Assembly: GCF_005484965.1 (NCBI RefSeq)
Contig: NZ_CP034036.1
Span: 248,001 to 312,000 of the forward strand
DNA: 64,000 nt
Source: Brenneria nigrifluens DSM 30175 = ATCC 13028
GTDB lineage: Bacteria; Pseudomonadota; Gammaproteobacteria; Enterobacterales; Enterobacteriaceae
Direction of reading: 5' to 3'
Positions 13,547 to 23,655 of the stretch are shown here, piece after piece (the first letter of the stretch is position 1; every line of letters starts with the position of its first letter). The notes under the pieces are model-generated. The model saw nothing but the letters and a program-made list of their open reading frames with translations, did no database searches and was not told where the DNA came from. The position numbers and the translations under genes are program-made.

Positions 13547-14371
13547 TTATGCTAATTCAATGGGGTTTTTCAGCAACTGCCGAATCAACGCTTGCTGATC
13601 GCTGTTTTGCAGCCAAACCGCATAAAACGGACGCACAACGGCCGGCGTATCCCCCAGCACTTTCAAATGCCTGTATTTCTGTGCCCAGTGGCTGGGTAAA
13701 AATGCGCAACCGCCGGTCGTCGCCAATAATTTACGCGTCAGATGGGCTGAAGTCGTGGTGAGAACCGGATGCTGTTCGCTCGCCAGCAGGTTATTTTCCT
13801 GCTGATGGAAATCAGCCCCCCATTCCAGCTTGATATAAGGCAATTCCTGATTGATTTCATTCGTTGCCGAGGTAAACAGCGAGAGTGAGAAATCACCGAG
13901 CAGCTGGCTGGCTAACTCCTCCATTTTGGGCTGTTCCGTGGTAATGAGCAGATCCAACTGGCGTTCATGCAGTTGTTTTACCAGCGAATGGCGCAGGGCG
14001 ATGCGCGCCTCCAGTTGCAGCAACGGGCGTTGGGCATAAATCGTTTGCAGCCACGGGGTTAAATACGCCTCCCATAGCGACGCGGTGGCCCCGATCGACA
14101 GAAGACTATGTTGCTGTGAACGCGCCACCTCTTTTTTAGCCAGCTGCCAGGTGCCGATCAGGCTTTCCGCATAGGGTAAAAGCCGTTCTCCCGCCGGCGT
14201 CAGACGGATATTGTTGCGGTGACGGGTGAATAAATTTGCGCCAAGCTGGGTCTCTAATTGACGGATGCGAAAACTGACCGCGGACTGCGTCAGGTAGAGA
14301 GATTCTGCGGCGCGACCAAAGTGTCTTGTCCTGCTGACTTCCAGAAAGGTTTTCAGTAATTCGGTATCCAC
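13547..14371 (-). CDS. hdfR: LysR-family regulator HdfR
   Basis: A 274-residue LysR-type transcription factor. The N-terminal winged helix-turn-helix ([23 protein letters not shown], about residues 16-38) is nearly identical to E. coli HdfR, a repressor of flhDC and activator of gltBD there. A substrate-binding domain follows. The GTG at 14371 is chosen as the start because GGAG lies 6 bases upstream and the protein then begins like E. coli ([18 protein letters not shown]); a TTG 12 bases earlier would use up that ribosome site. It is divergent from maoP, with the maoS-like site between them, as in E. coli. Binding targets in this organism are unknown. Confidence 0.92.
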   Translation of the reverse strand: MDTELLKTFLEVSRTRHFGRAAESLYLTQSAVSFRIRQLETQLGANLFTRHRNNIRLTPAGERLLPYAESLIGTWQLAKKEVARSQQHSLLSIGATASLWEAYLTPWLQTIYAQRPLLQLEARIALRHSLVKQLHERQLDLLITTEQPKMEELASQLLGDFSLSLFTSATNEINQELPYIKLEWGADFHQQENNLLASEQHPVLTTTSAHLTRKLLATTGGCAFLPSHWAQKYRHLKVLGDTPAVVRPFYAVWLQNSDQQALIRQLLKNPIELA

Positions 14372-14436
14372 GCCTATCTCCAAAAAAATTTGTCGTGATG
14401 ATTTAAATGTTTTGTTTTACACATTGTCAAGCCTAT

Positions 14437-14453
14437 CTAATACTCCGCGCCAT
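14437..14453 (+). promoter_or_regulatory. maoS-like site for Ori macrodomain organisation
   Basis: CTAATACTCCGCGCCAT, 17 bases, lies in the hdfR-maoP intergenic region directly upstream of maoP. In E. coli the MaoP/maoS system uses a 17-base site at this place. The sequence agrees with my memory of it, and length and location fit. The match should be confirmed against the published site. Confidence 0.65.
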
Positions 14454-14490
14454 AAACAGCACGACCATAAAAGAATTAGGAGCGTGTAAG

Positions 14491-14829
14491 ATGGCGGAAA
14501 GCTTCTCTACCAGTAATCGTTTTTTTGATAACAAGTTTTACCCACGTGGTTTTTCCCGGCACGGCGACTTTACTATTAAAGAAGCACAACTGTTGGAGCG
14601 CCATGGTTATGCTTTTAACGAACTCGATCTGGGTAAACGCGAACCGGTCACTGAGGATGAGGTACAGTTTGTGGCGATGTGCCGCGGCGAACGTAAGGCC
14701 GAAACGGATATGGAAAAAATATGGTCCAAGTATATGGATCGTATCCGTCGTCCTAAGCGGTTCCACACGCTGTCAGGCGGTAAGCCGCAAATGGATGCGG
14801 TGGAAGAATACATCGAAAGCGACGATTAA
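14491..14829 (+). CDS. maoP: Macrodomain Ori organisation protein MaoP (YifE)
   Basis: A 112-residue protein of the DUF413 family. In E. coli it acts with the neighbouring maoS site to organise the origin region of the chromosome into a macrodomain. The start ATG 14491 ([23 protein letters not shown]) has AGGAG 8 bases upstream and gives the E. coli length. A longer frame beginning at 14407 has no support and would run over the maoS site. The sequence is basic and rich in aromatic residues in its first half and ends acidic (EEYIESDD). It is divergent from hdfR and followed by its own terminator. Confidence 0.93.
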   Translation: MAESFSTSNRFFDNKFYPRGFSRHGDFTIKEAQLLERHGYAFNELDLGKREPVTEDEVQFVAMCRGERKAETDMEKIWSKYMDRIRRPKRFHTLSGGKPQMDAVEEYIESDD

Positions 14830-14895
14830 TAAAAACGGGGCGCAAGCTCAATGCCGATCGTTCAAGGATTGTTGAGCGATCCGCCGGTCGGTGCG

Positions 14896-14930
14896 AAAAG
14901 GGGTCATGGTCTTCCATGAGCCCTTTTTTA
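14896..14930 (+). terminator. Terminator after maoP
   Basis: AAAAGGGGTCATGG and CCATGAGCCCTTTT pair with one mismatch around a TCTT loop, followed by a run of six T. It separates maoP from the convergent comM. Confidence 0.75.
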
Positions 14931-14958
14931 TTGCGCCGACTGGCGTACCGTCTTCATT

Positions 14959-16485
14959 TTATTCCAGGTTTTTGTGCAGTTGTATAAGCAGACGATCCAT
15001 ACATCGGTAGTTAAGCGCTTCTGCAAGATGTTTTCTCTGTATATTATCCTGTTCGCCGAGATCGGCGATGGTTCGGGCGACTTTCAGTATTCTGTGCCAG
15101 GCGCGGACGGATAATCCCAGTTTACTCATCACCTCTTCCAGATAGGCCGCGTCATCCGATTCCAGCCGGCAATGTTTTTCTACCTCATGGGGATTTAACA
15201 GCGCGTTGGTTTTATTGGCCCGCTTAAGCTGCCTCTGCCGTGCGGCCAGAACTCGTTCCCTGACGATCGCGCTGCTTTCCCCCTGATAAACCTGCCGGCG
15301 CAATATGCCGGGCGGCAGCAAAGGAACCTCAATCGAAATATCAAAGCGATCCAGAAAGGGACCGGAAAGTTTGCCGAGATAACGTAAAATCTGCCGTGCG
15401 GGCAGGCGGTTATGAATGCCCTGATAATGACCGGAAGGGCTGGGGTTCATCGCCGCAACCAGCTGTACCCTGGCTGGATAGCAAACTTTTGCCCGGGTAC
15501 GGGAGATAATGATTTCTCCTGACTCTAACGGTTCGCGCAGTGAGTCCAGCACGCGGCGCTCAAATTCGGGCAGTTCATCGAGAAACAGCACGCCGTTGTG
15601 CGCCAGGGAAATTTCACCCGGTTTAGGCAGCGAGCCGCCGCCGACCAGCGCCGCCATAGAGGCGCTGTGATGCGGCGCCCTGAACGGCCTGGTGCGCCAT
15701 CGGGTCATGGTGGCGTCGATATTTATCAGGCTATTGATCGCCGCGCTTTCCAGCGCCTCTTCATCGCTCAACGGAGGCATCAGGTTGCCGAGCCGACTGG
15801 CTAGCATGGTTTTCCCCGTTCCCGGCGGCCCAAGCAACAGCAGGTTATGTCCGCCGGCCGCCGTGATCTCCAGCGCCCGCTTTGCCTGCTCCTGTCCGAT
15901 AATATCTTTCAGGTCGGGCTCGTCGTTATTGAACGAGGGGGACTCGGGAATCGTGCTGCAACGCACCAACTCTTCCTCGCCTTGTAAAAACGCGCAAACC
16001 TGCAGCAGATGTCCCGCCATCAGCGCTCCTCCCTGCGGGATCAGCGCCATTTCCAGCTTATTGCCGTCCGGCAGGATGAGCTGACGGCCTGATTTTATCG
16101 CCTCCAACGCCGCCGGAATGGCGCCGTTGACCGACCGTAGCGCGCCTGAGAGGCCCAACTCGCCGAGAAACTCATAGTGGCTTAGCCTTTCCCCGCGGAT
16201 TTGCTCCGAGGCCGCGAGAACGGCCAGGGCAATAGGGAGATCGTAACGGCCGCCCTCTTTGGGAAGGTCTGCTGGAGCCAGATTGACCGTAATACGTTTG
16301 GCGGGGAATGAGAATCCGCAATTGATAAGCGCGCTGCGTACGCGATCGCGCGCCTCTTTGACGGTGGTTTCCGGCAGGCCAACCAGCGTAAGGGCCGGTA
16401 ATCCGCTGCTGATGTGCACCTCAATGGACACCTCCGGCGCCTGCACGCCTATCATTGCCCGTGTATAGGTAACTGCCAGTGACAT
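14959..16485 (-). CDS. comM: Mg-chelatase-like AAA+ protein ComM (YifB)
   Basis: A 508-residue protein (506 in E. coli YifB). It has an N-terminal ChlI-type domain (about residues 1-190), a Mg-chelatase AAA+ core with Walker A GPPGTGKTMLASRL (about 220) and Walker B VLFLDELPEF (about 300), and a C-terminal lid. ComM of Vibrio and Acinetobacter is a hexameric helicase that helps branch migration during natural transformation; the function in non-competent enterobacteria is less clear. The ATG at 16485 (MSLAVTYTRAMIG) is preferred because GGGAG lies upstream and family N-termini align there; a longer in-frame extension to 16593 has no homology. Confidence 0.93.
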   Translation of the reverse strand: MSLAVTYTRAMIGVQAPEVSIEVHISSGLPALTLVGLPETTVKEARDRVRSALINCGFSFPAKRITVNLAPADLPKEGGRYDLPIALAVLAASEQIRGERLSHYEFLGELGLSGALRSVNGAIPAALEAIKSGRQLILPDGNKLEMALIPQGGALMAGHLLQVCAFLQGEEELVRCSTIPESPSFNNDEPDLKDIIGQEQAKRALEITAAGGHNLLLLGPPGTGKTMLASRLGNLMPPLSDEEALESAAINSLINIDATMTRWRTRPFRAPHHSASMAALVGGGSLPKPGEISLAHNGVLFLDELPEFERRVLDSLREPLESGEIIISRTRAKVCYPARVQLVAAMNPSPSGHYQGIHNRLPARQILRYLGKLSGPFLDRFDISIEVPLLPPGILRRQVYQGESSAIVRERVLAARQRQLKRANKTNALLNPHEVEKHCRLESDDAAYLEEVMSKLGLSVRAWHRILKVARTIADLGEQDNIQRKHLAEALNYRCMDRLLIQLHKNLE

Positions 16486-16593
16486 ACTGTTCTCCCTTCG
16501 ATAAGGGAGGCATGATGCGAAATAACGGGTAAGAAAGGGATGAGGGGATGGTGTTTTTGCGCAGTGGTTTTGAAAAATAGTTCCTTTTCGCAA

Positions 16594-16943
16594 TGCATTG
16601 CCTGAGGAATGCGTAACCTGTCGCAGAAACGCCTATGGAGCAGGGCGTTATGCGATCTTTACATTGACGTCACGCGGCGGCGAGAGAACTGATATAATCT
16701 TCGGACGCCATCCCGGTTGCGCCCGTTTCCCGCGTAACGGTGTTGCCATTAATATACTTATCAATCGCCGAAACGTTTAAATTCCCGGTTGTGCCGACAT
16801 TAACCTGAATGCCTGCTACCGTAATGATTACATTATATTTTTTAGCAGGGTTTATTCTGAGTTACAGAAAAACACCGAAAAAATTGTTGTCATATCGTGC
16901 TGGAATGTGGTAACTCTGTATGTATTCGTTCGACAGTAGATTA
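16594..16943. other. comM-ilvL intergenic region
   Basis: About 350 bases with no convincing gene. The left half would hold the comM promoter. The right half, AT-rich from about 16824, leads into the ilv promoter. A short open frame at 16598-16780 has no recognisable features. Confidence 0.6.
16887..16916 (+). promoter_or_regulatory. Predicted ilvLGMEDA promoter
   Basis: TTGTCA (16887-16892) and TAACTC (16911-16916) are 18 bases apart, about 43 bases before the leader-peptide ATG. The AT-rich tract upstream would suit IHF or UP-element activation, as known for E. coli ilvPG. Prediction with moderate support. Confidence 0.4.
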
Positions 16944-16958
16944 ATGAACACTCTATTT

Positions 16959-17057
16959 ATGAAAGCTTTCTCCCTAGTGATTAGCCTAGTCGTGATTAGC
17001 GTGGTGGTGATTATTATCCCACCGTGCGGGGCAGCACTTGGACGAAGAATGGCTTAG
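16959..17057 (+). CDS. ilvL: ilvGMEDA operon leader peptide IlvL
   Basis: A 32-codon leader, exactly the E. coli length, encoding SLVVISVVVIIIPPCGAALG with runs of Val, Ile and Leu codons. Stalling of the ribosome at these codons when branched-chain aminoacyl-tRNAs are scarce prevents the attenuator from forming. The ATG at 16959 gives the conserved length; an in-frame ATG at 16944 would give 37 codons. Neither has a strong ribosome site. The attenuator hairpin follows 23 bases after the stop. Confidence 0.92.
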   Translation: MKAFSLVISLVVISVVVIIIPPCGAALGRRMA

Positions 17058-17080
17058 AAATCAGGCCCGAATTCAAGAAA

Positions 17081-17113
17081 ACCCCCGCACCGAAAGGTCG
17101 GGGGTTTTTTTTT
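17081..17113 (+). terminator. ilv attenuator
   Basis: The stem ACCCCCG...CGGGGGT followed by nine T forms the terminator of the ilv leader. It lies between ilvL and ilvG and works with the Ile/Val/Leu-rich leader peptide. The layout matches E. coli almost base for base in the hairpin loop. Confidence 0.92.
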
Positions 17114-17198
17114 CGGGCGTAATGTATAACGTAAGGGAGCAGAAAATGGTTAGTGGTACAGAATGCTGTTATTCCCGCAAGATGCTGGAGAAATAACG

Positions 17199-18845
17199 AT
17201 GAATGGGGCTCAGTGGGTGGTACAAGCGTTGCGGGCGCAGGGAGTGGACGCCGTTTTCGGTTATCCCGGAGGCGCGATTATGCCGGTCTATGATGCACTT
17301 TATGACGGCGGCGTAGAACACCTACTGTGTCGCCATGAGCAAGGCGCCGCCATGGCGGCGATTGGCTATGCCCGCGCAACCGGCAAGGTTGGCGTATGTA
17401 TCGCCACTTCAGGCCCCGGCGCGACGAACCTGATTACCGGGTTGGCGGATGCGTTGCTGGATTCCGTTCCTATTGTGGCGATCACCGGGCAGGTGGGGTC
17501 GGCGCTGATTGGTACCGATGCGTTTCAGGAGATCGACGTACTGGGGTTGTCGCTGGCCTGCACTAAGCACAGTTTCCTGATTGAGTCACTGGAGTCGCTG
17601 CCCGAAGTGATGGCCGAAGCTTTCGCCATTGCCGGCAGCGGGCGTCCTGGCCCTGTTCTGATTGATATTCCTAAAGATATTCAACTGGCCGACGGGGATT
17701 TCACGCCGTATATTACGCCTGTCGATAACCACGCCGACTTTCCCGCGGCGGATATCGCGCTGGCGCGCGCGATGCTGGCCAAAGCGCAGAAGCCGGTGTT
17801 GTACGTTGGCGGCGGCGTGGGTATGGCGCGGGCGGTTCCCGCTTTGCGCGAGTTTATCGCCGCTACCGAAATGCCCTCTGTCGTGACGCTTAAAGGGTTG
17901 GGAAGCGTGGATGCCAATCATCCCTGCTATCTGGGTATGATTGGCATGCACGGTACGAAAGCGGCCAACCTGATGGTTCAGCAATGCGACCTGCTGATCG
18001 CCGTCGGCGCCCGTTTTGACGACCGGGTGACGGGTAAGCTGAATACCTTTGCGCCCCATGCCGACGTTATCCATATGGATATCGATCCCGCCGAGCTGAG
18101 CAAGCTGCGTCAGGCCAACGTGGCGCTGCAAGGAGACCTGAACGCGCTGTTGCCCGCGTTGCAACAGCCGCTGAGTATTGAAGCGTGGCGGCAGCGGGCC
18201 GTGATGATGAAAGCCAAATACCCGTGGCGTTACGATCATCCGGGCCAGGCGATTTATGCCCCGGCGTTACTGAAAACGATTTCCGATCGCAAAGCGGCGA
18301 ATACCGTGGTGACGACGGACGTCGGTCAGCATCAGATGTGGGCGGCTCAGCATATGGCGTTCAGCCGGCCTGAGAATTTCATCACCTCCAGCGGCCTGGG
18401 CTCCATGGGATTTGGCGTTCCCGCCGCCGTGGGCGCGCAGGTCGCCCGTCCCGACGATATGGTGATCTGTATTTCGGGTGACGGCTCTTTTATGATGAAT
18501 ATTCAGGAGTTGGGCACCATCAAGCGAAAACGGTTGCCGGTGAAGATCGTGCTGCTGGATAACCAACGATTAGGCATGGTTCGACAGTGGCAGCAGCTGT
18601 TTTTTGATCAACGCTATAGTGAAACCAACCTCTCCGATAACCCCGATTTCCTGACGCTGGCAAGCGCTTTTGATATTCCCGGCCAACGCATCACCCATAA
18701 AAACCAGATTGACGCTGCGCTGGATGCCCTGTTTAACAGTGAAGGGCCATACCTGCTGCACGTTTCCATCGATGAGTACGAGAATGTTTGGCCGCTGGTG
18801 CCGCCCGGCGCCGGTAACGAAACGATGTTAGATAAAACAGAATAA
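17199..18845 (+). CDS. ilvG: Acetolactate synthase II large subunit IlvG
   Basis: A 548-residue thiamine diphosphate enzyme that makes 2-acetolactate and 2-aceto-2-hydroxybutyrate, the first common step of valine, leucine and isoleucine synthesis. The frame is intact, unlike E. coli K-12 where ilvG is frameshifted. The catalytic glutamate lies in [13 protein letters not shown] (about residue 47) and the ThDP/Mg motif is [14 protein letters not shown] (about 425-438). The start ATG 17199 ([17 protein letters not shown]) matches E. coli and has GGAG upstream; a 12-codon longer frame is not supported. It pairs with IlvM, encoded 17 bases downstream. Isozyme II of this kind is resistant to valine feedback. 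Confidence 0.97.
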   Translation: MNGAQWVVQALRAQGVDAVFGYPGGAIMPVYDALYDGGVEHLLCRHEQGAAMAAIGYARATGKVGVCIATSGPGATNLITGLADALLDSVPIVAITGQVGSALIGTDAFQEIDVLGLSLACTKHSFLIESLESLPEVMAEAFAIAGSGRPGPVLIDIPKDIQLADGDFTPYITPVDNHADFPAADIALARAMLAKAQKPVLYVGGGVGMARAVPALREFIAATEMPSVVTLKGLGSVDANHPCYLGMIGMHGTKAANLMVQQCDLLIAVGARFDDRVTGKLNTFAPHADVIHMDIDPAELSKLRQANVALQGDLNALLPALQQPLSIEAWRQRAVMMKAKYPWRYDHPGQAIYAPALLKTISDRKAANTVVTTDVGQHQMWAAQHMAFSRPENFITSSGLGSMGFGVPAAVGAQVARPDDMVICISGDGSFMMNIQELGTIKRKRLPVKIVLLDNQRLGMVRQWQQLFFDQRYSETNLSDNPDFLTLASAFDIPGQRITHKNQIDAALDALFNSEGPYLLHVSIDEYENVWPLVPPGAGNETMLDKTE

Positions 18846-18862
18846 TAGCTGGAGAAAACAGA

Positions 18863-19126
18863 ATGACACGCCATCAGCTTTCGATTCAGGCCCGCTTCCG
18901 TCCAGAGATTCTGGAGCGTGTACTGCGCGTCGCCCGTCACCGCGGTTTTCAGGTCTGCGCCATGAATATGGCGCAGAGCGCCAATACCAACGATCACATT
19001 AATATTGAACTGACCGTTGCCAGTCATCGCCCGATAGATTTATTGTCGGCGCAATTAAGCAAGTTGCTGGATATTGCCTGCGTTGAAATCCAGCCAATGA
19101 CCGCATCACAACCGTTCAGTGCCTAA
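18863..19126 (+). CDS. ilvM: Acetolactate synthase II regulatory subunit IlvM
   Basis: An 87-residue ACT-domain protein, the E. coli length, that stabilises and activates IlvG. It begins MTRHQLSIQARFRPEILERVLRV, and the ACT fold covers most of the chain. It sits in the ilvGMEDA operon 17 bases after ilvG with GGAG before its ATG, and ilvE follows 24 bases later. Confidence 0.96.
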   Translation: MTRHQLSIQARFRPEILERVLRVARHRGFQVCAMNMAQSANTNDHINIELTVASHRPIDLLSAQLSKLLDIACVEIQPMTASQPFSA

Positions 19127-19150
19127 CACAGAGAGTAAGGAAAATAAAAA

Positions 19151-20077
19151 ATGACCAAGAAAGCCGACTACATTTGGTTTAACGGGGAAATGGTTCCGTG
19201 GGCGGATGCTAAAGTTCATGTTATGTCGCACGCCTTGCATTATGGGACGTCGGTATTTGAAGGCGTCCGTTGCTATAACACGCATAAAGGACCCGCGGTG
19301 TTCCGTCACCGCGAGCATATGCAGCGCCTGCATGACTCGGCGAAAATTTACCGTATGCCCTTGCAGCAGAGCGTCGACGAACTGATGGAAGCGTGCCGCG
19401 CGACGTTACGCAAAAACAACCTCACCAGCGCCTATATTCGCCCGCTGGTGTTTGTGGGCGACGTCGGTATGGGCGTCAATCCGCCGGACGGCTATAAAAC
19501 CGATGTGATTATCGCCGCCTTTCCGTGGGGCGCCTATCTGGGCGAAGAGGCGCTGGATCAGGGGATCGATGCGATGGTGTCTTCATGGCATCGCGTTGCG
19601 GCGAATACCATCCCCACCGCGGCGAAAGCCGGGGGCAACTATCTTTCGTCGCTGCTGGTGGGCAGCGAAGCCCGCCGCCATGGCTATCAGGAAGGGATTG
19701 CGCTGGATGTGCACGGCTATGTTTCCGAAGGCGCGGGTGAAAACCTGTTTGAGGTGAAAGACGGCATCATTTTCACCCCGCCGTTTACCTCTTCGGCGCT
19801 GCCGGGGATTACGCGCGATGCGATTATCAAACTGGCCAAAGCGTCGGGTTTTGAAGTTCGTGAGCAAGTGCTGTCGCGCGAGTCGCTGTATCTGGCGGAT
19901 GAAGTATTTATGTCCGGCACCGCGGCGGAAATTACCCCGGTTCGCAGCGTTGACGGCATTCAGGTTGGTATTGGCAAATGCGGCCCGGTAACCAAAAAAC
20001 TACAACAGGCGTTCTTCGGGCTATTTAGCGGTGAAACCGCGGATAAATGGGGCTGGCTGGATCCGGTAAACCCTTAA
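19151..20077 (+). CDS. ilvE: Branched-chain amino acid aminotransferase IlvE
   Basis: A 308-residue class IV PLP aminotransferase catalysing the last step of valine, leucine and isoleucine synthesis with glutamate as donor. The PLP lysine is in AAKAGGNYLSSLL (about residue 159). The phosphate-binding residues lie in the C-terminal motifs SGTAAEITPVRSVDG and ALPGITRD. Length and order (third structural gene of ilvGMEDA) match E. coli. Confidence 0.97.
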   Translation: MTKKADYIWFNGEMVPWADAKVHVMSHALHYGTSVFEGVRCYNTHKGPAVFRHREHMQRLHDSAKIYRMPLQQSVDELMEACRATLRKNNLTSAYIRPLVFVGDVGMGVNPPDGYKTDVIIAAFPWGAYLGEEALDQGIDAMVSSWHRVAANTIPTAAKAGGNYLSSLLVGSEARRHGYQEGIALDVHGYVSEGAGENLFEVKDGIIFTPPFTSSALPGITRDAIIKLAKASGFEVREQVLSRESLYLADEVFMSGTAAEITPVRSVDGIQVGIGKCGPVTKKLQQAFFGLFSGETADKWGWLDPVNP

Positions 20078-20158
20078 TCAATACAAGATGACAGACAGAA
20101 TCAGGTGATGGCGCGCTTCGCCATCGCCCACTAAGTTAATACTGGAGTAAACAAGAGT

Positions 20159-22009
20159 ATGCCTAAGTACCGTTCAGCCACCACCACGCACGGCCGTAAT
20201 ATGGCCGGCGCCCGGGCTCTGTGGCGCGCCACCGGAATGACCGACGACGATTTTGGCAAGCCGATTATCGCGGTGGTTAACTCATTCACGCAGTTCGTTC
20301 CCGGCCATGTGCATTTGCGCGACCTGGGAAAACTGGTTGCAGAGCAAATCGAAGCTTCCGGCGGCGTGGCGAAGGAGTTCAATACCATTGCGGTTGACGA
20401 CGGTATCGCCATGGGGCATGGCGGTATGCTCTATTCCCTGCCTTCGCGCGAGCTGATCGCCGACTCGGTTGAATACATGGTCAACGCGCACTGCGCCGAC
20501 GCCATGGTGTGTATTTCCAACTGCGACAAAATCACCCCCGGCATGATGATGGCCGCGCTGCGCCTGAACATTCCGGTGATCTTTGTCTCCGGCGGGCCGA
20601 TGGAAGCGGGGAAAACCAAGCTTTCCAATCAGATCATCAAGCTGGACCTGGTGGATGCGATGATCCAGGGGGCCAACCCCAACGTCAGCGACGCCGACAG
20701 CGATCAGATCGAGCGCTCCGCCTGTCCGACCTGCGGTTCCTGTTCCGGTATGTTCACCGCCAACTCGATGAACTGCCTGACCGAAGCATTGGGCCTGTCG
20801 CAGCCGGGCAACGGCTCGCTGCTGGCGACCCACGCCGATCGCAAACAGCTGTTCCTCAATGCCGGTACACGCATCGTCGAACTGGCGAAGCGCTACTACG
20901 AGCAGGATGACGATCGCGCGTTGCCGCGCAATATCGCCACCAAGGCGGCATTTGAAAACGCCATGACGCTGGATATCGCCATGGGGGGGTCGACCAATAC
21001 CGTACTGCACCTGCTGGCGTCGGCGCAGGAAGGCGAGGTCGACTTCACGATGGAAGACATCGACCGCCTGTCGCGTAAGGTTCCGCACCTGTGCAAGGTC
21101 GCGCCGAGCACGCAGAAATACCATATGGAAGACGTGCACCGCGCCGGCGGCGTGATGGGTATCCTCGGCGAGTTGGATCGTGCCGGCCTGCTGCATCGCG
21201 ACGTCTATAACGTGCTGGGCAAAACGCTGCCGGAAACGCTCGAAGCCTACGATGTGGTGCTGACGCAGGATGACGGCGTGAAAAAAATGTACTCCGCCGG
21301 GCCGGCCGGTATCCGCACCACGCAGGCGTTTTCGCAGGATTGCCGCTGGGATTCGCTGGACGTCGACCGCCGGGAAGGCTGTATCCGTTCCCGTGAGTTC
21401 GCCTACAGTCAGGACGGCGGTCTTGCCGTGCTGTACGGCAATCTGGCAGAAAACGGCTGCATCGTGAAGACGGCGGGCGTGGACAAGGGCAGCCTGGTAT
21501 TCCGCGGTCCGGCGAAGGTTTATGAAAGCCAGGATGATGCGGTAAGCGCGATCCTGGGCGGAAAAGTGGTGGCGGGCGACGTGGTGGTCATTCGCTATGA
21601 AGGACCGAAAGGCGGGCCGGGGATGCAGGAAATGCTTTACCCCACCAGCTTCCTGAAGTCGATGGGGCTGGGCAAAGCCTGCGCGCTGATCACCGACGGC
21701 CGCTTCTCCGGCGGGACCTCCGGTTTGTCCATCGGCCACGCTTCGCCGGAAGCCGCCAGCGGCGGCACCATCGGCCTGGTGGAAGACGGCGATATGATCG
21801 CCATCGATATTCCCGGCCGCAGCATCGTGCTGGACGTGGCGGAAAAAGAGTTGGCGGCGCGCCGTGAAATCGAACTGGCGCGCGGCGACGCGGCCTGGAC
21901 GCCGCGCAGCCGTGACCGTCAGGTCTCTTTTGCGCTGCGCGCTTACGCCAGTCTGGCAACCAGCGCCGATAAAGGCGCCGTTCGTGACAAGAGCAAGCTG
22001 GGAGGCTGA
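20159..22009 (+). CDS. ilvD: Dihydroxy-acid dehydratase IlvD
   Basis: A 616-residue iron-sulfur dehydratase converting 2,3-dihydroxy-3-methylbutanoate (or methylpentanoate) to the 2-oxo acid. Cluster cysteines are visible in [15 protein letters not shown] (about 118-132) and [19 protein letters not shown] (about 192-210). The length is that of E. coli. It lies 81 bases after ilvE and 5 bases before ilvA, so IlvD and IlvA are probably translated in step. Confidence 0.97.
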   Translation: MPKYRSATTTHGRNMAGARALWRATGMTDDDFGKPIIAVVNSFTQFVPGHVHLRDLGKLVAEQIEASGGVAKEFNTIAVDDGIAMGHGGMLYSLPSRELIADSVEYMVNAHCADAMVCISNCDKITPGMMMAALRLNIPVIFVSGGPMEAGKTKLSNQIIKLDLVDAMIQGANPNVSDADSDQIERSACPTCGSCSGMFTANSMNCLTEALGLSQPGNGSLLATHADRKQLFLNAGTRIVELAKRYYEQDDDRALPRNIATKAAFENAMTLDIAMGGSTNTVLHLLASAQEGEVDFTMEDIDRLSRKVPHLCKVAPSTQKYHMEDVHRAGGVMGILGELDRAGLLHRDVYNVLGKTLPETLEAYDVVLTQDDGVKKMYSAGPAGIRTTQAFSQDCRWDSLDVDRREGCIRSREFAYSQDGGLAVLYGNLAENGCIVKTAGVDKGSLVFRGPAKVYESQDDAVSAILGGKVVAGDVVVIRYEGPKGGPGMQEMLYPTSFLKSMGLGKACALITDGRFSGGTSGLSIGHASPEAASGGTIGLVEDGDMIAIDIPGRSIVLDVAEKELAARREIELARGDAAWTPRSRDRQVSFALRAYASLATSADKGAVRDKSKLGG

Positions 22010-22014
22010 TTATC

Positions 22015-23559
22015 ATGGCTGTGTCACAACCTCTTCCCTCCGCGCCCTGTGGCGCGGAGTACTTGAGAGCGATCCTGCGTTCGCCGGTTTATGAAGTCAC
22101 CCAGGTCACGCCGTTGGAGAAGATGGATAAACTCTCTTCGCGGCTGGGCAACGTCATTCTGGTGAAGCGTGAGGACCGGCATGCGGTGCATAGCTTTAAG
22201 CTGCGCGGCGCCTACGCGATGATGGCCGGTCTGACGGACGAGCAAAAATCGCACGGCGTGGTGACGGCGTCAGCCGGCAACCACGCTCAGGGCGTGGCGC
22301 TCTCCGCCAGCAAGCTGGGCATCAATTCGCTGATCGTGATGCCGGTGGCGACGGCGGATATCAAAGTCGACGCGGTGCGCGGCTTCGGCGGCGAAGTGCT
22401 GCTGCACGGCGCCAACTTCGATGAGGCGAAAGCCAAGGCGATTGAGCTGGCGCAGCAGCAGAAAATGACCTTTCTGCCGCCGTTCGATCACCCGGCGGTG
22501 ATCGCCGGGCAGGGCACGCTGGCGCTGGAGCTGCTGCAACAGGACGCGCATCTGGACCGGGTTTTTGTGCCGGTCGGCGGCGGCGGTCTGGCCGCCGGGG
22601 TGGCGGTGCTGATTAAGCAACTGATGCCGCAAATCAAGGTCATCGGCGTGGAAGCGGAGGATTCGGCCTGCCTGCGCGCGGCGCTGGACGCCGGCCATCC
22701 GGTGGATCTGGCGCGCGTGGGGCTGTTTGCCGAAGGCGTGGCGGTCAAGCGCATCGGCGACGAAACCTTCCGTTTGTGCCGCGAGTATCTGGACGATGCG
22801 ATCACCGTAGACAGCGACGCGATCTGCGCCGCGGTAAAAGATCTGTTTGAGGATGTGCGCGCCGTTGCCGAGCCGTCCGGCGCGCTGGCGCTGGCGGGGA
22901 TGAAAAAGTACATCCAGCAGCATCAGATCCAGGGCGAGCGGCTGGCGCACGTGTTATCCGGCGCCAACGTTAACTTTCACGGTCTGCGCTATGTTTCCGA
23001 GCGCTGTGAACTGGGCGAACAGCGGGAGGCCCTGCTGGCGGTCACCATTCCGGAGAAAAAAGGCAGCTTCCTGACCTTTTGCCAACTGCTGGGCGGCCGT
23101 GCCGTTACCGAATTCAACTATCGCTATGCGGATGACCAGGACGCCTGCATTTTTGTCGGCGTGCGTCTGACGCGCGGTCACGCGGAGCGCCAGGAGATCA
23201 TTGCCGAGCTGTCGGCGGGCGGCTATAAGGTGGTGGATTTATCCGACGACGAAATGGCCAAGCTGCATGTGCGCTACATGGTGGGCGGACGGCCGTCAAA
23301 ACCCCTGCGGGAGCGGCTGTATAGCTTTGAATTTCCCGAATCGCCGGGCGCGTTGCTGAAGTTCCTGCATACCCTGGGCACCCATTGGAATATTTCGCTG
23401 TTCCACTACCGCAGCCACGGTATGGATTTTGGCCGGGTGCTGGCGGCGTTTGAACTGGAAGAGCGCGACCCGTCGTTCGAGCGCCATCTGCAGGAGCTGG
23501 GCTATGAGTGTCATGACGAGACCAGTAATCCGTCGTTCCGCTTCTTTCTGGCTGGCTAG
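22015..23559 (+). CDS. ilvA: Threonine ammonia-lyase, biosynthetic, IlvA
   Basis: A 514-residue PLP enzyme, the E. coli length, that deaminates threonine to 2-oxobutanoate, the committed step to isoleucine. The PLP lysine is in HSFKLRGAYAM (about residue 62), the phosphate cradle in SAGNHAQGVA and the glycine loop in VPVGGGGLAAG. Two C-terminal ACT-like domains (about 335-514) carry isoleucine feedback inhibition and valine activation. It is the last gene of ilvGMEDA and is followed by a terminator. Confidence 0.97.
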   Translation: MAVSQPLPSAPCGAEYLRAILRSPVYEVTQVTPLEKMDKLSSRLGNVILVKREDRHAVHSFKLRGAYAMMAGLTDEQKSHGVVTASAGNHAQGVALSASKLGINSLIVMPVATADIKVDAVRGFGGEVLLHGANFDEAKAKAIELAQQQKMTFLPPFDHPAVIAGQGTLALELLQQDAHLDRVFVPVGGGGLAAGVAVLIKQLMPQIKVIGVEAEDSACLRAALDAGHPVDLARVGLFAEGVAVKRIGDETFRLCREYLDDAITVDSDAICAAVKDLFEDVRAVAEPSGALALAGMKKYIQQHQIQGERLAHVLSGANVNFHGLRYVSERCELGEQREALLAVTIPEKKGSFLTFCQLLGGRAVTEFNYRYADDQDACIFVGVRLTRGHAERQEIIAELSAGGYKVVDLSDDEMAKLHVRYMVGGRPSKPLRERLYSFEFPESPGALLKFLHTLGTHWNISLFHYRSHGMDFGRVLAAFELEERDPSFERHLQELGYECHDETSNPSFRFFLAG

Positions 23560-23580
23560 CGACTGAATTTGTCTTGCCCG

Positions 23581-23619
23581 CGCTCCCGATGGCGTTTCAT
23601 GGTCGGGAGCGTTATCTTT
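23581..23619 (+). terminator. Terminator of the ilvGMEDA operon
   Basis: Perfect 9-base arms CGCTCCCGA/TCGGGAGCG around a 13-base loop, followed by TTATCTTT, 22 bases after the ilvA stop. Confidence 0.8.
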
Positions 23620-23655
23620 ACGTTATTCAACGAGTCATACGGATAATGTAAAACC

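Noticed and set aside
16486..16593. N-terminal extension of comM
   Set aside because: The 36 extra residues are not family-like and the ATG at 16485 has a good ribosome site.
17041..17198. Upstream in-frame start for ilvG at 17163
   Set aside because: The 12 extra residues have no homology to acetolactate synthases; the ATG at 17199 has a better ribosome site and gives the E. coli length.
20282..21739. 485-residue minus-strand frame opposite ilvD
   Set aside because: An antisense shadow of a GC-rich conserved gene (rich in His, Arg, Gly, Gln), with no ribosome site or family motif.
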